A program made the position numbers and the translations under genes. Shown here piece after piece: positions 23,209 through 32,036 of a stretch of 64,000 bases of DNA; the stretch's first letter is position 1, and each line of letters opens with the position of its first letter. A model generated the notes under the pieces. That model searched no databases. It had not been told where the DNA came from and worked only from the letters and a program-made list of their open reading frames with translations. This DNA comes from a virus, in the IMG/VR virus record IMGVR_UViG_3300041411_000080, positions 248,001 through 312,000 of that record. One strand, given 5' to 3'.

Positions 23209-23925
23209 TTACGCGGCTTCTTTCTTACGTTCGGATACGATGTTACGGATCTTGTAAATCATCTCCGAAGGGCAACGCAGTGTTGGAGTACCTTCTGGTA
23301 CCCGTTGCGCAACCCACTCCTCGACCATGTCCCATTGCACCAACCCACTAGTAGGGTTAATGTACAGAACCTTCACGCCGTTAATGACGTGAATCAGAGG
23401 AGATACCCAGAGTTGATATTTGGCAATAGTGCCGATCATCTTCGATGGACCACCCGTGTCCTGCTTGTAAGTCCAACCTTCTTTAACGACTTCGTCATAC
23501 AGACGATGAACTTCGTAGCTGGAGTTGATCTGCACTACCAGATCTACCGAACTGTAGTCCTTACCGTCTTCTGGACTTTCAATGCGGATGACCTCCTCAG
23601 GTAATGCTTCGTAACCGATCGGCATACCGAGCAACCAGCGAAGAGCGGCATTGATTTGACTGGGCAGATCCTTTTGTGGAAACACCGACTCCAGCACCTT
23701 GGCTTCACCGAGGTAGAAAGCCAGCTGCATGTTGACGTGTTGTACACTTACTTCTACCCAGCGATCACCCAGCTTGTATACCAAGCAACGATCACCGATA
23801 TTGGTGAGGATAGTGTGGTAAACATCCATACCGTCGATATCTACCTTCTTTGCCGTACGGACGAAACGGTCATGGAACGCCATTACTTCTGCCATTACAA
23901 CCGAACCATCAACTAAAAGTGCCAT
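23209..23925 (-). CDS. Hypothetical protein, 238 residues
   Basis: Starts MALLVDGSVVMAEVMAFHDR after AAGGAA. Alpha/beta, with EWVAQRVPEGTPTLRCPSEM and a basic KKEAA end. Part of the four- or five-gene unit from the promoter at 25711. No family recognised. Confidence 0.72.
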   Translation of the reverse strand: MALLVDGSVVMAEVMAFHDRFVRTAKKVDIDGMDVYHTILTNIGDRCLVYKLGDRWVEVSVQHVNMQLAFYLGEAKVLESVFPQKDLPSQINAALRWLLGMPIGYEALPEEVIRIESPEDGKDYSSVDLVVQINSSYEVHRLYDEVVKEGWTYKQDTGGPSKMIGTIAKYQLWVSPLIHVINGVKVLYINPTSGLVQWDMVEEWVAQRVPEGTPTLRCPSEMIYKIRNIVSERKKEAA

Positions 23926-23948
23926 GTTTGTATTCCTTACAGTAAGAG

Positions 23949-24398
23949 TTATTGTTTATCGAATTCTGAATAGTCCAAGCGAGCGATGCCCACTTGATCC
24001 AGTTGTGCGTGACGTACTTCATCGGGTGTACCTGGAACCTTCGCCACCGCTTCTTGTTGAAGCTTCTTCCGACTTGCCTCATAAAGAGCTTCACGCTCCA
24101 ACAAGGTAAGTGGTCGGGCGATAAAACTATGGACGATGAACTTTGCAGCTCGCTCAACTTCCTTGGTCCTCATCGGATAAACCGCGTGACCATACGCCGT
24201 CGTGACGCTAACACTAATGCCATCGTTATTAGCTTCCAGGCGGATCGTCCGGGCCATATTGGCGCGCCTGTAACTAATACCGTTCGCCACGTGATAAGCG
24301 TCGAGGTCAAAATCCATTGACCCCATCAATTCAACAACCCGTTCAGAAACAACTTGAACGGCCATGTTCACGGTATGATAAGTAACCTTACCCATCAT
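23949..24398 (-). CDS. Hypothetical protein, 149 residues
   Basis: Starts MMGKVTYHTVNMAVQVVSER after GAGGTGG, with its start inside the upstream stop. Basic helix near residue 105 (LLEREALYEASRKKLQQEA). Unknown. Confidence 0.7.
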   Translation of the reverse strand: MMGKVTYHTVNMAVQVVSERVVELMGSMDFDLDAYHVANGISYRRANMARTIRLEANNDGISVSVTTAYGHAVYPMRTKEVERAAKFIVHSFIARPLTLLEREALYEASRKKLQQEAVAKVPGTPDEVRHAQLDQVGIARLDYSEFDKQ

Positions 24399-24733
24399 AC
24401 CACCTCTTCGATTACAGATGGATCAAAGCTATCTTCCAGAAAGCCGATAATCTCATCAGTGATCTGCTTCAGGTCTTTACGGTCGTAGTCTTTATACGTA
24501 ATGACCGCATCCTTGGTAGCGTTGTTGACGTAAGTAACCCGCGCTAAGCCACCCTTGATGTGTCGTACCGTAATTTCTTTAAAGCGTGCCATGGTGTTGA
24601 AGGCCAACCCATCTTCGATGATGTCTACGAACACCCGCTTGTACGGCATATCGTTACAGCTACCTTCATGGTTGAGGGCGGCCAACAATTGTTCGTTGAA
24701 GCTGAATACGGGAGACGGCATGAATCTTAACAT
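24395..24733 (-). CDS. Hypothetical protein, 112 residues
   Basis: Begins MLRFMPSPVFSFNEQLLAAL after AAAGGAC. Alternating strands with TKDAVITYKDYDRKDLKQIT and an acidic helical end (DSFDPSVIEEVV). Unknown. Confidence 0.7.
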   Translation of the reverse strand: MLRFMPSPVFSFNEQLLAALNHEGSCNDMPYKRVFVDIIEDGLAFNTMARFKEITVRHIKGGLARVTYVNNATKDAVITYKDYDRKDLKQITDEIIGFLEDSFDPSVIEEVV

Positions 24734-24750
24734 TTCAAAGTCCTTTAGGT

Positions 24751-25440
24751 TTATTGGAATACGCCACGAGCAACTGGTTCTTCGATCGATTCACCATACA
24801 TCAGCTCGAAGGTTACAGCGTTGACTTGCGGAGCATAGGTAGTCTTACCACCGGACTTCGGATCTTCGATAACAACGATCACGTCATCCAGTTCGGTAAA
24901 TACAGACAACACCTCGTCTTCGCCAACCGTTGCATTGCGAGTAGCCAGATAGGCGTAAACCGCATTGGTGCTGATGTGGGGTGCCGGAAGAACCTTCGGA
25001 GTGATCTCCAGAATGTACATCCGATTTGCTACATACAACGTTTGGGTGATAGGGTGGATGAAGTAGCGACTTTCCGGTGTAGTCGGATTAGTAGCGTACT
25101 TGTTACCGGGACCACCGGGACGAACGATCTTTGCAATGACCTTTTGGGCCGTATGCAGGAAGGTAGTCCACTCGGGGTATTCCTTACCGAACTCTAGCGC
25201 TTCGATGGAGGTGATCTCTTTCATCTCACGACGATCGATCTGGCCATGGATGCGATAGATCAGCGAATGCGTATCCGCAGCACCATCGGTTGGGATCAGG
25301 TTAACCCAGTCCTTGATCTGATACATACGGAACTTGGAGAATCGACCACCGATCCCACAATCCATAAACGCCTGAGCGAAGATCTTGAGGGTACCTTTAG
25401 AAAAGGCATTCAGTGCAGTTTTAGAAACGGTAGCTTCCAT
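24751..25440 (-). CDS. Hypothetical protein, 229 residues
   Basis: Starts MEATVSKTALNAFSKGTLKI after AAGGAA. It contains a short FSKGTLK segment near the N-terminus, superficially like the SKGK proteins, and a mid-region YFIHPITQTLYVANRMYILE that resembles the 23209 product in outline. Probably an early soluble protein; function unknown. Confidence 0.72.
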   Translation of the reverse strand: MEATVSKTALNAFSKGTLKIFAQAFMDCGIGGRFSKFRMYQIKDWVNLIPTDGAADTHSLIYRIHGQIDRREMKEITSIEALEFGKEYPEWTTFLHTAQKVIAKIVRPGGPGNKYATNPTTPESRYFIHPITQTLYVANRMYILEITPKVLPAPHISTNAVYAYLATRNATVGEDEVLSVFTELDDVIVVIEDPKSGGKTTYAPQVNAVTFELMYGESIEEPVARGVFQ

Positions 25441-25465
25441 GGTTAAATTCCTTTAAGGATAAGGG

Positions 25466-25675
25466 TTAGAGGCCGAGGGATTTAGAAGCAAAACCTACAG
25501 CGTCACGTACAATCTCAGTCAGGTCAGGTTGACGAGTGAGTTCGCCAGCGGTATAAGCACGGTTATGCTCACGGGCCAGCATACGCTTGCGTTCTTTGTT
25601 GGACATAGGTGGGAGATAATCGACATCTTCGATGATGTCATGATGTGCTTCTTTTGGGATTGCATTCGGGTTCAT
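25466..25675 (-). CDS. Small hypothetical protein, 69 residues
   Basis: The start at 25675 (MNPNAIPKEAHHDIIEDVDY) has AAAGGAC upstream. A basic central helix, NKERKRMLAREHNRAYTAGE, shares EHNR-x-Y with 21142-21357. First gene after the promoter-like block. Confidence 0.72.
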   Translation of the reverse strand: MNPNAIPKEAHHDIIEDVDYLPPMSNKERKRMLAREHNRAYTAGELTRQPDLTEIVRDAVGFASKSLGL

Positions 25676-25710
25676 TGGAACGTCCTTTAGAGTTGGGCTA
25701 ATACACAGAT

Positions 25711-25740
25711 GTAATATACTCCTTAAACGCCTTCTAATAA
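25711..25740 (-). promoter_or_regulatory. Promoter-like block TATTAGAA / GTTTAA / TATATTAC
   Basis: Minus strand: TATTAGAA, GGC, GTTTAA, GGAG, TATATTAC. Exact match at all three conserved boxes. It lies 36 bases before the 25675 start, in the divergent gap facing the plus-strand gene at 25784. Confidence 0.72.
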
Positions 25741-25783
25741 TACATCTATACCCAATCATCTGATTAATCAAGAGGCTATAGCC

Positions 25784-27028
25784 ATGGCTAAACAAACAAT
25801 GCGGGAGGTAATGGATGAACATTTCAAAGATGTTAAATTCGATACAGCCCTATGCAAACGGATTATCGAGTATTCGATTCGTTTCATGAACCGTAACGAA
25901 GACCACTCTGCTTTCTTCGGTGGTGTGCTGATGGGTGTGAACCCTGTCTACTTCTACGACACAGACCGAGAGATTTGGTTTGATGACGTATTGAAGGTTG
26001 ACGAAGATCTACTGCAACACGACTTCCAGAAAGCTGAAGGCGTAGACCCTAAGAACCAGAAGGTAGCATCAGACGTGATGAACTACACTCCTGGTTACGT
26101 AGCTATGCGACTGATGAAGCAAGACGACATTCCCCTCAAAACGCGCGAGGAGGCGTGCAAGCATGCGTTCCAGGTCCTACACTACAAGTACATCACATCG
26201 TTGCTTGTACGACGTTTCAAGTACCCTGCTCGCCGTGAAGTAGCTGAAGCTTCTTTCGCTGCACTGAATTACAAGTTCGATATCAAGACAATCGGTAGTT
26301 GGGGTGCTCTAGTACGTGATCGTGCTGAAGGTATCATGTCACGGGAATCGATCTATCATGACGTACTGACAGAGAAACCCGGTGTTGATTACGACTACTG
26401 GACTCGTCGGATTGTAACCGATACTCAGACTCGTATTCGTGAGCTGATCAACAAGTACTACTCCGTATACATCGCTACCCTTAATGCTGGCCACACTATC
26501 CGTACAACTTCGGATATCATGGTTAACACTGATGGTGAGATGGCACTGCGAGATAAGGTGAATGGTTATCGTACCTACCTGACTTACATGCACGCTGTGT
26601 GTACTAACAAGGATAACCTGATTAAGCTTGAGCTGTTACCGATTGTTAGTTCTGCTATGCACACCATGCCAGAAGAACAACTGATTAAGTCTCTGGAGTT
26701 CTTGGCTCGTAACTTTAACCAGCCTAAGTCTAAGGACCTGACCAAGTTTGTGGATGAGTCGTTGCTTTACTGCTTCGAATATATGCAGTCGATTAAACAG
26801 TCTGTTGCACGTCAGAACGATCTTAAAGAACTGGTAACCCGTTTGCGTCTACTGTTGATGGCTCCTAAGTCTTCTGACCCACGAGTGTTGTTGATTCGCG
26901 ATATGGGCGACCAGATTGTTAAGAATGCCACTAACTCTCGACATGCTGGTCAAATCGCAGCTACTCGTACAGGCTTGGTCCTTTACCTGATTCTTCGGGC
27001 AATGACGAAACAGTACTATACGAGATAA
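25784..27028 (+). CDS. Hypothetical protein, 414 residues, structural region
   Basis: Starts MAKQTMREVMDEHFKDVKFD. A largely helical soluble protein with a C-terminal hydrophobic helix (RTGLVLYLILRAMTKQYYTR). It leads the morphogenesis region and is on plus like the terminase. In phiKZ, uncharacterised genes lie beyond the tube gene in a comparable position; homology is not established. Could be an assembly or virion protein. Confidence 0.78.
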   Translation: MAKQTMREVMDEHFKDVKFDTALCKRIIEYSIRFMNRNEDHSAFFGGVLMGVNPVYFYDTDREIWFDDVLKVDEDLLQHDFQKAEGVDPKNQKVASDVMNYTPGYVAMRLMKQDDIPLKTREEACKHAFQVLHYKYITSLLVRRFKYPARREVAEASFAALNYKFDIKTIGSWGALVRDRAEGIMSRESIYHDVLTEKPGVDYDYWTRRIVTDTQTRIRELINKYYSVYIATLNAGHTIRTTSDIMVNTDGEMALRDKVNGYRTYLTYMHAVCTNKDNLIKLELLPIVSSAMHTMPEEQLIKSLEFLARNFNQPKSKDLTKFVDESLLYCFEYMQSIKQSVARQNDLKELVTRLRLLLMAPKSSDPRVLLIRDMGDQIVKNATNSRHAGQIAATRTGLVLYLILRAMTKQYYTR

Positions 27029-27086
27029 TACTCAGCGGGACATGATGTGTAGCAATATCGCTACACTACTACTAGAAGGCAATAAG

Positions 27087-27647
27087 ATGTACTCTATCAA
27101 AATCATGTCCCGTGAGAATATGCCAGACGCTGATGTCGGCAAAGGTTTTAAAATGATCCTTGTTGACGCAGGGGATACATTTGAGTTCGGTCATAATGAC
27201 CAAGGTGAACCGATTGTTACCGTCAGTGTTAACAAGGGTGAAGAGAGTAGCTGTATTGAATATCCAGTTACAGGCAATGCCTACGTAATGAGTGAGACAG
27301 GTAAGACTGTAGCATCATTCTGGGCGCGTAACAAACAGACCGTTCGAGTTACCATTGATCCACGTGATCCTGAACCAGAACGAACCGTAAGTGCTATTCA
27401 AGCCGTCGTACGTGAATATAGCGCTGACGGTAAATCGGCATCGCTTGGTCCAGTCGGTCGGGATTCGTATCAAGTTGCAGTCGATCGATTTACTGTTGCC
27501 GATGAGGCGATCACTGACACTACCGATGTAACGACATACAACGCCGAACAACGGTGTATGATCTACCGTACTCGTGTAGGTGTACGTATGAGAAACGGTG
27601 CAACGCAGGCAGAAGCCATGGCTGCTGAGGCACGTTGGATTCAATAA
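27087..27647 (+). CDS. Hypothetical protein, 186 residues
   Basis: The start at 27087 (MYSIKIMSRENMPDADVGKG) has GAAGG upstream. A beta-rich N-terminal half (AGDTFEFGHNDQGEPIVTVS), and a C-terminal half with RVGVRMRNGATQAEAMAAEA. It precedes a bidirectional terminator. Possibly a small structural component; no family recognised. Confidence 0.72.
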   Translation: MYSIKIMSRENMPDADVGKGFKMILVDAGDTFEFGHNDQGEPIVTVSVNKGEESSCIEYPVTGNAYVMSETGKTVASFWARNKQTVRVTIDPRDPEPERTVSAIQAVVREYSADGKSASLGPVGRDSYQVAVDRFTVADEAITDTTDVTTYNAEQRCMIYRTRVGVRMRNGATQAEAMAAEARWIQ

Positions 27648-27649
27648 AA

Positions 27650-27692
27650 CGCAGCATAAAGCCCCGGCCTTTCGGTCGGGGTCTTATGTTGT
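27650..27692. terminator. Bidirectional terminator between convergent genes
   Basis: GCATAAAGCCCCGGCC-tttc-GGTCGGGGTCTTATGTT: CCCCG/CGGGG core with three further pairs, flanked by CATAAA and TTATG. It lies between stops at 27647 (plus) and 27695 (minus). Confidence 0.85.
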
Positions 27693-27694
27693 CT

Positions 27695-27928
27695 TTAAGC
27701 GTAAGCGCTGTTGGCTTCGACTGGTCGAGACCGAACACCGTCTGGCTCGTAACTATCACTGGTGACTGCACTGGCAGACTGGTTGAGTTGATAGAACAAC
27801 CCAACGTCTTCACCTGCGGCTTGGAAGCCTAGCATATTTTTGTATGCGTCAGCTTGATCCGTAACCGCCGATGGAGACTTACCTGTGTATTGGGTTTGCA
27901 CCCTTTGCAGCGGATACGTATTAGCCAT
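27695..27928 (-). CDS. Small hypothetical protein, 77 residues, downstream of tail tube
   Basis: Begins [20 protein letters not shown], with the ATG fused to the stop of the tail tube gene. Low complexity, rich in Ser, Ala, Gln and Tyr. Its position in the sheath-tube unit suggests a virion or tail-assembly role. Confidence 0.7.
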   Translation of the reverse strand: MANTYPLQRVQTQYTGKSPSAVTDQADAYKNMLGFQAAGEDVGLFYQLNQSASAVTSDSYEPDGVRSRPVEANSAYA

Positions 27929-28803
27929 TAGTCAACCCCGTTGTAAGTCACACGGTTAGTAGCAGAACGCTCAAGTTGTTGCTTGAGGCCGATGTTCGCA
28001 GCATTAACGTTGGCACTGATGCCTTCGGTCCAAGTGCGTTGATCGTTAGGGTTCATACCACGGATGTTCATACGCTGGAACAGTTCACGAGCATACATGA
28101 TCACGCCTTCCGATACGTCAGTCATAGCAGCGAACTCAATAGAGAGGTCGAGGTTCTGACCAATCTGGGAAGCATCCTTACGGGACTCCCATGGACCGGT
28201 AGACATTGGGAACATGTTAGTGCAGAGATATGCACTAGTTACGTCTTGGAAGGTTGGGTCCGGTTCGATGAACAGTACAGTAGCACCGTAGAAGGTGGCA
28301 TCGTACTTCTCTACTGGAACGTTACCTTCAGCAACGATACGTGGAACTTTGGTGTTCTCGTCAGCGATACCGTAGGTGATCCACCAGCGAAGGAAACGCT
28401 GAATGGCACGACCTTGCAGTTCCCAGCAACCCAGCGAAGGGTTAGAACGTGCACGGGTAACGTTGGTAGCTACCTGAATAGCTTCACCCGAACCACCCCA
28501 AGGGGCGTCCGCGGTATCAACCTGAATGGTTTGTTGCAGACCATCAATAGTCCGAACGTGGTTTTCAATCAGGGCTTTGAGAGAACGAACCAGTTGCTTT
28601 GGATCTTTCGCATATTGGAAGAACCGAGGTGCCTCCAACAGGAAAGGAATAACGTTCCGACTTACGTACGGAGTGTTACTCGCAAGGTTAGCCAGGTCTG
28701 GACGGAATACGTCTGTACCTGCCTGACTCAAGTTAATGGTGTTCTTCGCCCCACCCGCGCCGTAACCAGTGACGGGCGCCATTGGATCATTATAGCGTTT
28801 CAT
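27928..28803 (-). CDS. Tail tube protein (phiKZ gp30-like)
   Basis: A 291-residue protein ([20 protein letters not shown]...) directly downstream of the sheath gene. Its length matches the phiKZ tail tube protein, and sheath followed by tube is the phiKZ order (gp29, gp30). It would form the inner rigid tube through which DNA passes. It contains [20 protein letters not shown] and a beta-rich centre typical of tube monomers. GAGG precedes the ATG. The assignment rests on context and length more than on a single motif. Confidence 0.82.
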   Translation of the reverse strand: MKRYNDPMAPVTGYGAGGAKNTINLSQAGTDVFRPDLANLASNTPYVSRNVIPFLLEAPRFFQYAKDPKQLVRSLKALIENHVRTIDGLQQTIQVDTADAPWGGSGEAIQVATNVTRARSNPSLGCWELQGRAIQRFLRWWITYGIADENTKVPRIVAEGNVPVEKYDATFYGATVLFIEPDPTFQDVTSAYLCTNMFPMSTGPWESRKDASQIGQNLDLSIEFAAMTDVSEGVIMYARELFQRMNIRGMNPNDQRTWTEGISANVNAANIGLKQQLERSATNRVTYNGVD

Positions 28804-28843
28804 TCTTTATTCCTCTAGTAGAGTGCTGTGAGGGAGTTGCCAC

Positions 28844-30952
28844 TTATACAGTGGCAACAGTACCTTCAGTAGCAGCTTCACGACGAACAGTTTCCAGCTT
28901 GAAGTTCATGACCGTACGTGGGTTGTTAGCCGCTACGGTTACGGTGCAAGTCCAGCTGAAGCCGTTGTTGTCATCGGTTGGGGTGATCTCAGTACGAGGA
29001 GTGATATCTACACGACCGCCGAAGAGGTCACGGGTGATATCCAGAATCTCCTGGTCGCAGCGCTCTACAAGTTGTTCTTTAGTCAGGGAAGCGTTACCCG
29101 AGAACTTGGCGTGGATTCTGTGGATCAGGCGCATGATTACGCAGCAGATGTTCACAGTAACCGGCGAGAGCAATACCGAAGTATCGTCAAGCATAACCGA
29201 GCGGTGGCAAGCGTAGTACTGACGACGCTTATTGTAGGTAGTCGATGTGGTTGCACCGTTAACCCACAGGTTCGAAGCAACACGAGCATTGAAGAACGGA
29301 ACGTTCAACGACTTAACGAAGTTAACCTCGTTATTCGGAGATTGGTCCATTTCCATACCCGGACGCAGGATACCGTTACCAGCACCAGCATACTTAGCCC
29401 AAGCCATTGCAACGTCAAGCACTTGTGGAACACGCTTGTTATAGTTGCTACCCATCAACTTACCAGATTGCAGAACAATAGATGCCCGGCAAACAGGGGT
29501 ACCGTAAAGGGTCGACTCAGGGAAAGCTTTCAGACGAGTCATGATCGCGATGCAACGAGAAACTTCGTCACTGGTGGACAGGCCACGGGTGTCGGTTTCA
29601 ACGAAGCTGGTGAACATGCAGTACAGGTCACGACGTGCGCCCAGAACTTGCATCATCTTGTACTTGGATGCCAGAGGCAAACCGGTATCGTAGATGAAGC
29701 CGAACTGATAACGCGCGATGTCTTCGTACTGATCTTCCAGTTGACCGAAGTTGGTGTTCTCCAGGTCAGTCAGGGCGACATAGTTCTCGAAGCTAGTAGT
29801 ACCATCGGAACCGCCGGTTGCAAACACAGTAGCGTTCTTACCAAGCAGTACACCGCCATCCAGAGCGCCCAGCAGTTGGACGGTCATGTACGGATCACCA
29901 TCCAGATTCAGCATGGTCAGGAAGTCGATTTGACCCGGACCTTTAACCTGATCACCGAAAGCTGGGTTAGCCAGCAATTCCGAATCCCAGACAAGCTGTT
30001 GAACCATGGAGATGTTTTCGCGATAAACGAAAACTTGGCTGAAAGGCGAGAACATAGGAGTCAAGCCGTTTTCGATACCGTCATCTTCGTACTGAGCAAT
30101 CAACACTTCGTCGATGGTCAGGTCACGGTCAGTAGACTCAGAGTAAACGCCTTCATCGAAGGATACGTTAACGTAGTCTTCACCCAGTGCAGTCTTGATG
30201 ATCTGCGGGGTGTTCAAACCGTTCATCAGTTCTACGAACTGAACGCGATACATACGGGTATCGAACTGGTCGGTAGCTTGTTCATCGTAGCCTTCGATAT
30301 CCAGAGCAGTAGGTGCCCAGATACGCATACCAAGGTTATTACCCAGAGCACCGAAGAAACTGGTTGGCAGTTCCATCAGAGGATACATAGTCGACTGAGT
30401 GCCATCGATACTCGAAACCATGGTACCAGGCAGAACGCGCTGCATACCGATCTCGGTGTCGTTGTCTTCAATCAAAACGATACGAGCTTTCAGACCTTCT
30501 ACAGTGACGTCAGCCAGTGTGCTTACGCCACCGCTACCAGCCAGAGTAGTTGTTTCAGGATACAGGAAACCGCTCAGGCGAGTTACAGCCTTAGGTACCA
30601 TATCACGAACGATGTCGATTGCCAGAATCAAACGTGCCGAGTTACCAGCATCTTCTGGACGCAGACGTTTTACATAGAAACCATTACCCTGACCCAAGAG
30701 GTTCAGAGCAAGAAGCGATTGTTGGTTAAAGTACTTGCTACGTGGATCGAGCGACATCTGACCATAGATGCCAGCAAAGCCATCATCGGTATCGCCAACG
30801 TAAGTGGTGGCGGTCGGACCAGTCTCAGTGAAGAGACGCAGCAAGGGGGTGTGTTGAGCGTAGGTTTCATCTGGACGAATCAACGCCCGACGACTACGAT
30901 CGCGAATCCCGTTAAATACTACACGCGGGACCGCATTAGTGAAAGTTGCCAT
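28844..30952 (-). CDS. Contractile tail sheath protein (phiKZ gp29-like)
   Basis: A 702-residue protein. The N-terminus [20 protein letters not shown] and the following [15 protein letters not shown] match the sheath N-terminal region of phiKZ relatives. The C-terminal 150 residues ([20 protein letters not shown] ... [20 protein letters not shown]) have the fold order of the conserved contractile-sheath domain. It surrounds the tube and contracts to drive it through the envelope. Starts after GGAG. The tail genes lie on minus, divergent from the plus-strand structural genes at 31083. Confidence 0.9.
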   Translation of the reverse strand: MATFTNAVPRVVFNGIRDRSRRALIRPDETYAQHTPLLRLFTETGPTATTYVGDTDDGFAGIYGQMSLDPRSKYFNQQSLLALNLLGQGNGFYVKRLRPEDAGNSARLILAIDIVRDMVPKAVTRLSGFLYPETTTLAGSGGVSTLADVTVEGLKARIVLIEDNDTEIGMQRVLPGTMVSSIDGTQSTMYPLMELPTSFFGALGNNLGMRIWAPTALDIEGYDEQATDQFDTRMYRVQFVELMNGLNTPQIIKTALGEDYVNVSFDEGVYSESTDRDLTIDEVLIAQYEDDGIENGLTPMFSPFSQVFVYRENISMVQQLVWDSELLANPAFGDQVKGPGQIDFLTMLNLDGDPYMTVQLLGALDGGVLLGKNATVFATGGSDGTTSFENYVALTDLENTNFGQLEDQYEDIARYQFGFIYDTGLPLASKYKMMQVLGARRDLYCMFTSFVETDTRGLSTSDEVSRCIAIMTRLKAFPESTLYGTPVCRASIVLQSGKLMGSNYNKRVPQVLDVAMAWAKYAGAGNGILRPGMEMDQSPNNEVNFVKSLNVPFFNARVASNLWVNGATTSTTYNKRRQYYACHRSVMLDDTSVLLSPVTVNICCVIMRLIHRIHAKFSGNASLTKEQLVERCDQEILDITRDLFGGRVDITPRTEITPTDDNNGFSWTCTVTVAANNPRTVMNFKLETVRREAATEGTVATV

Positions 30953-31082
30953 CTTTTGGTTCTCCCAAGTATGGAGCTTTGAACTCGATGTTATGAGTGT
31001 TAACTAACAGTCAATCATATTTATTAAACACGATTGATCACACTAGTTAAATTTTACGACCTTCAATAAAGGAGATTCGGTA

Positions 31083-32024
31083 ATGCACACGCTACCGTAT
31101 CAGACTAAAATCTGTAGCATTTATCCACAAAGTCAGCAGGATAAACTTCGACGTGAAGTGAACAAGGCTGCCCTTAGTGTTCCATTCCCTCAGGTAAAGA
31201 CCACAGCTCAATACCTGCTTAAGAATTGCCATTTCGTTACTCCGTTGCCAGAACACGAAGACATCCCTATGTTCACCCAGTATATTGATATTGGGACTCC
31301 TGGGGAACCTAAGTTGCTGGTCGACGGACGACAGTTCATGAAGTATGAACCACGCTCTGGTACATATCGTCTGGTAGCAAACAATGACTGGACTTTCCAA
31401 TGCATTCGAATGGCTTTGAATACTCGGTTGCTGAAAGGCGACGAGACGATGTTCAGTCGTTTGGGTGACATGCCAGCTAAGGTATTTAACCGCTGGGTGA
31501 GTGGTCCGGTAATCTCTAAGTTTGGTCTGCCAATCGAATCGCAGATGGCGCTTTACGTAATTACCGCCTACTACTATTACGCAATGTGCATGCCTGAATT
31601 GCAAGAAACCGATATCGAGAGCCGTACTGAATTCGCTCCGGTCATTTCTCGTATTACTGGTGTACCACCTGATTTCGTTATTAACGTTATTGCAGATGTA
31701 GGTCCGCTGCGTAATGCTGAAGATCTGGCAGAAGCCATGTCGACTAAGTCTTATCAGGAACGTACTGGTAAACTGAAGTTCCAAGACATCTACATTCTGT
31801 TGGCTAACTCGTGGTTCGGTGTACACGCACGTGAGAACGTTGGCGTTGCATTGGAACACTTGCCTACGTACGTTGCAATGCTCTACATGGCGATTGCTGA
31901 CCGTAGTTATCGTAAGACTGTTATTACCCAGCGTGCGGACACAGTTGCTCGTCCACACGAACTGAAAACCTTTACGGATCTTGTGTTCCGTCAAGTGAGC
32001 GAGCAATACGAAAACTTTGAGTAA
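31083..32024 (+). CDS. Virion-type structural protein, 313 residues (phiKZ gp28-like position)
   Basis: Starts MHTLPYQTKICSIYPQSQQD after AAAGGAG. A helical protein immediately divergent from the sheath gene and followed by 880- and 553-residue genes and then, after an interruption, terminase. This matches the phiKZ order 28-27-26-25, where these are virion components. No catalytic motif visible. A head-tail joining or tail role is plausible; the name rests on synteny. Confidence 0.78.
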   Translation: MHTLPYQTKICSIYPQSQQDKLRREVNKAALSVPFPQVKTTAQYLLKNCHFVTPLPEHEDIPMFTQYIDIGTPGEPKLLVDGRQFMKYEPRSGTYRLVANNDWTFQCIRMALNTRLLKGDETMFSRLGDMPAKVFNRWVSGPVISKFGLPIESQMALYVITAYYYYAMCMPELQETDIESRTEFAPVISRITGVPPDFVINVIADVGPLRNAEDLAEAMSTKSYQERTGKLKFQDIYILLANSWFGVHARENVGVALEHLPTYVAMLYMAIADRSYRKTVITQRADTVARPHELKTFTDLVFRQVSEQYENFE

Positions 32025-32036
32025 GGGTGTGACCAA

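Noticed and set aside
28976-30982. Long plus-strand open frame of over 600 codons opposite the sheath gene
   Set aside because: It lacks a ribosome site, covers the minus-strand sheath gene exactly, and its composition is that of a reverse-strand shadow.
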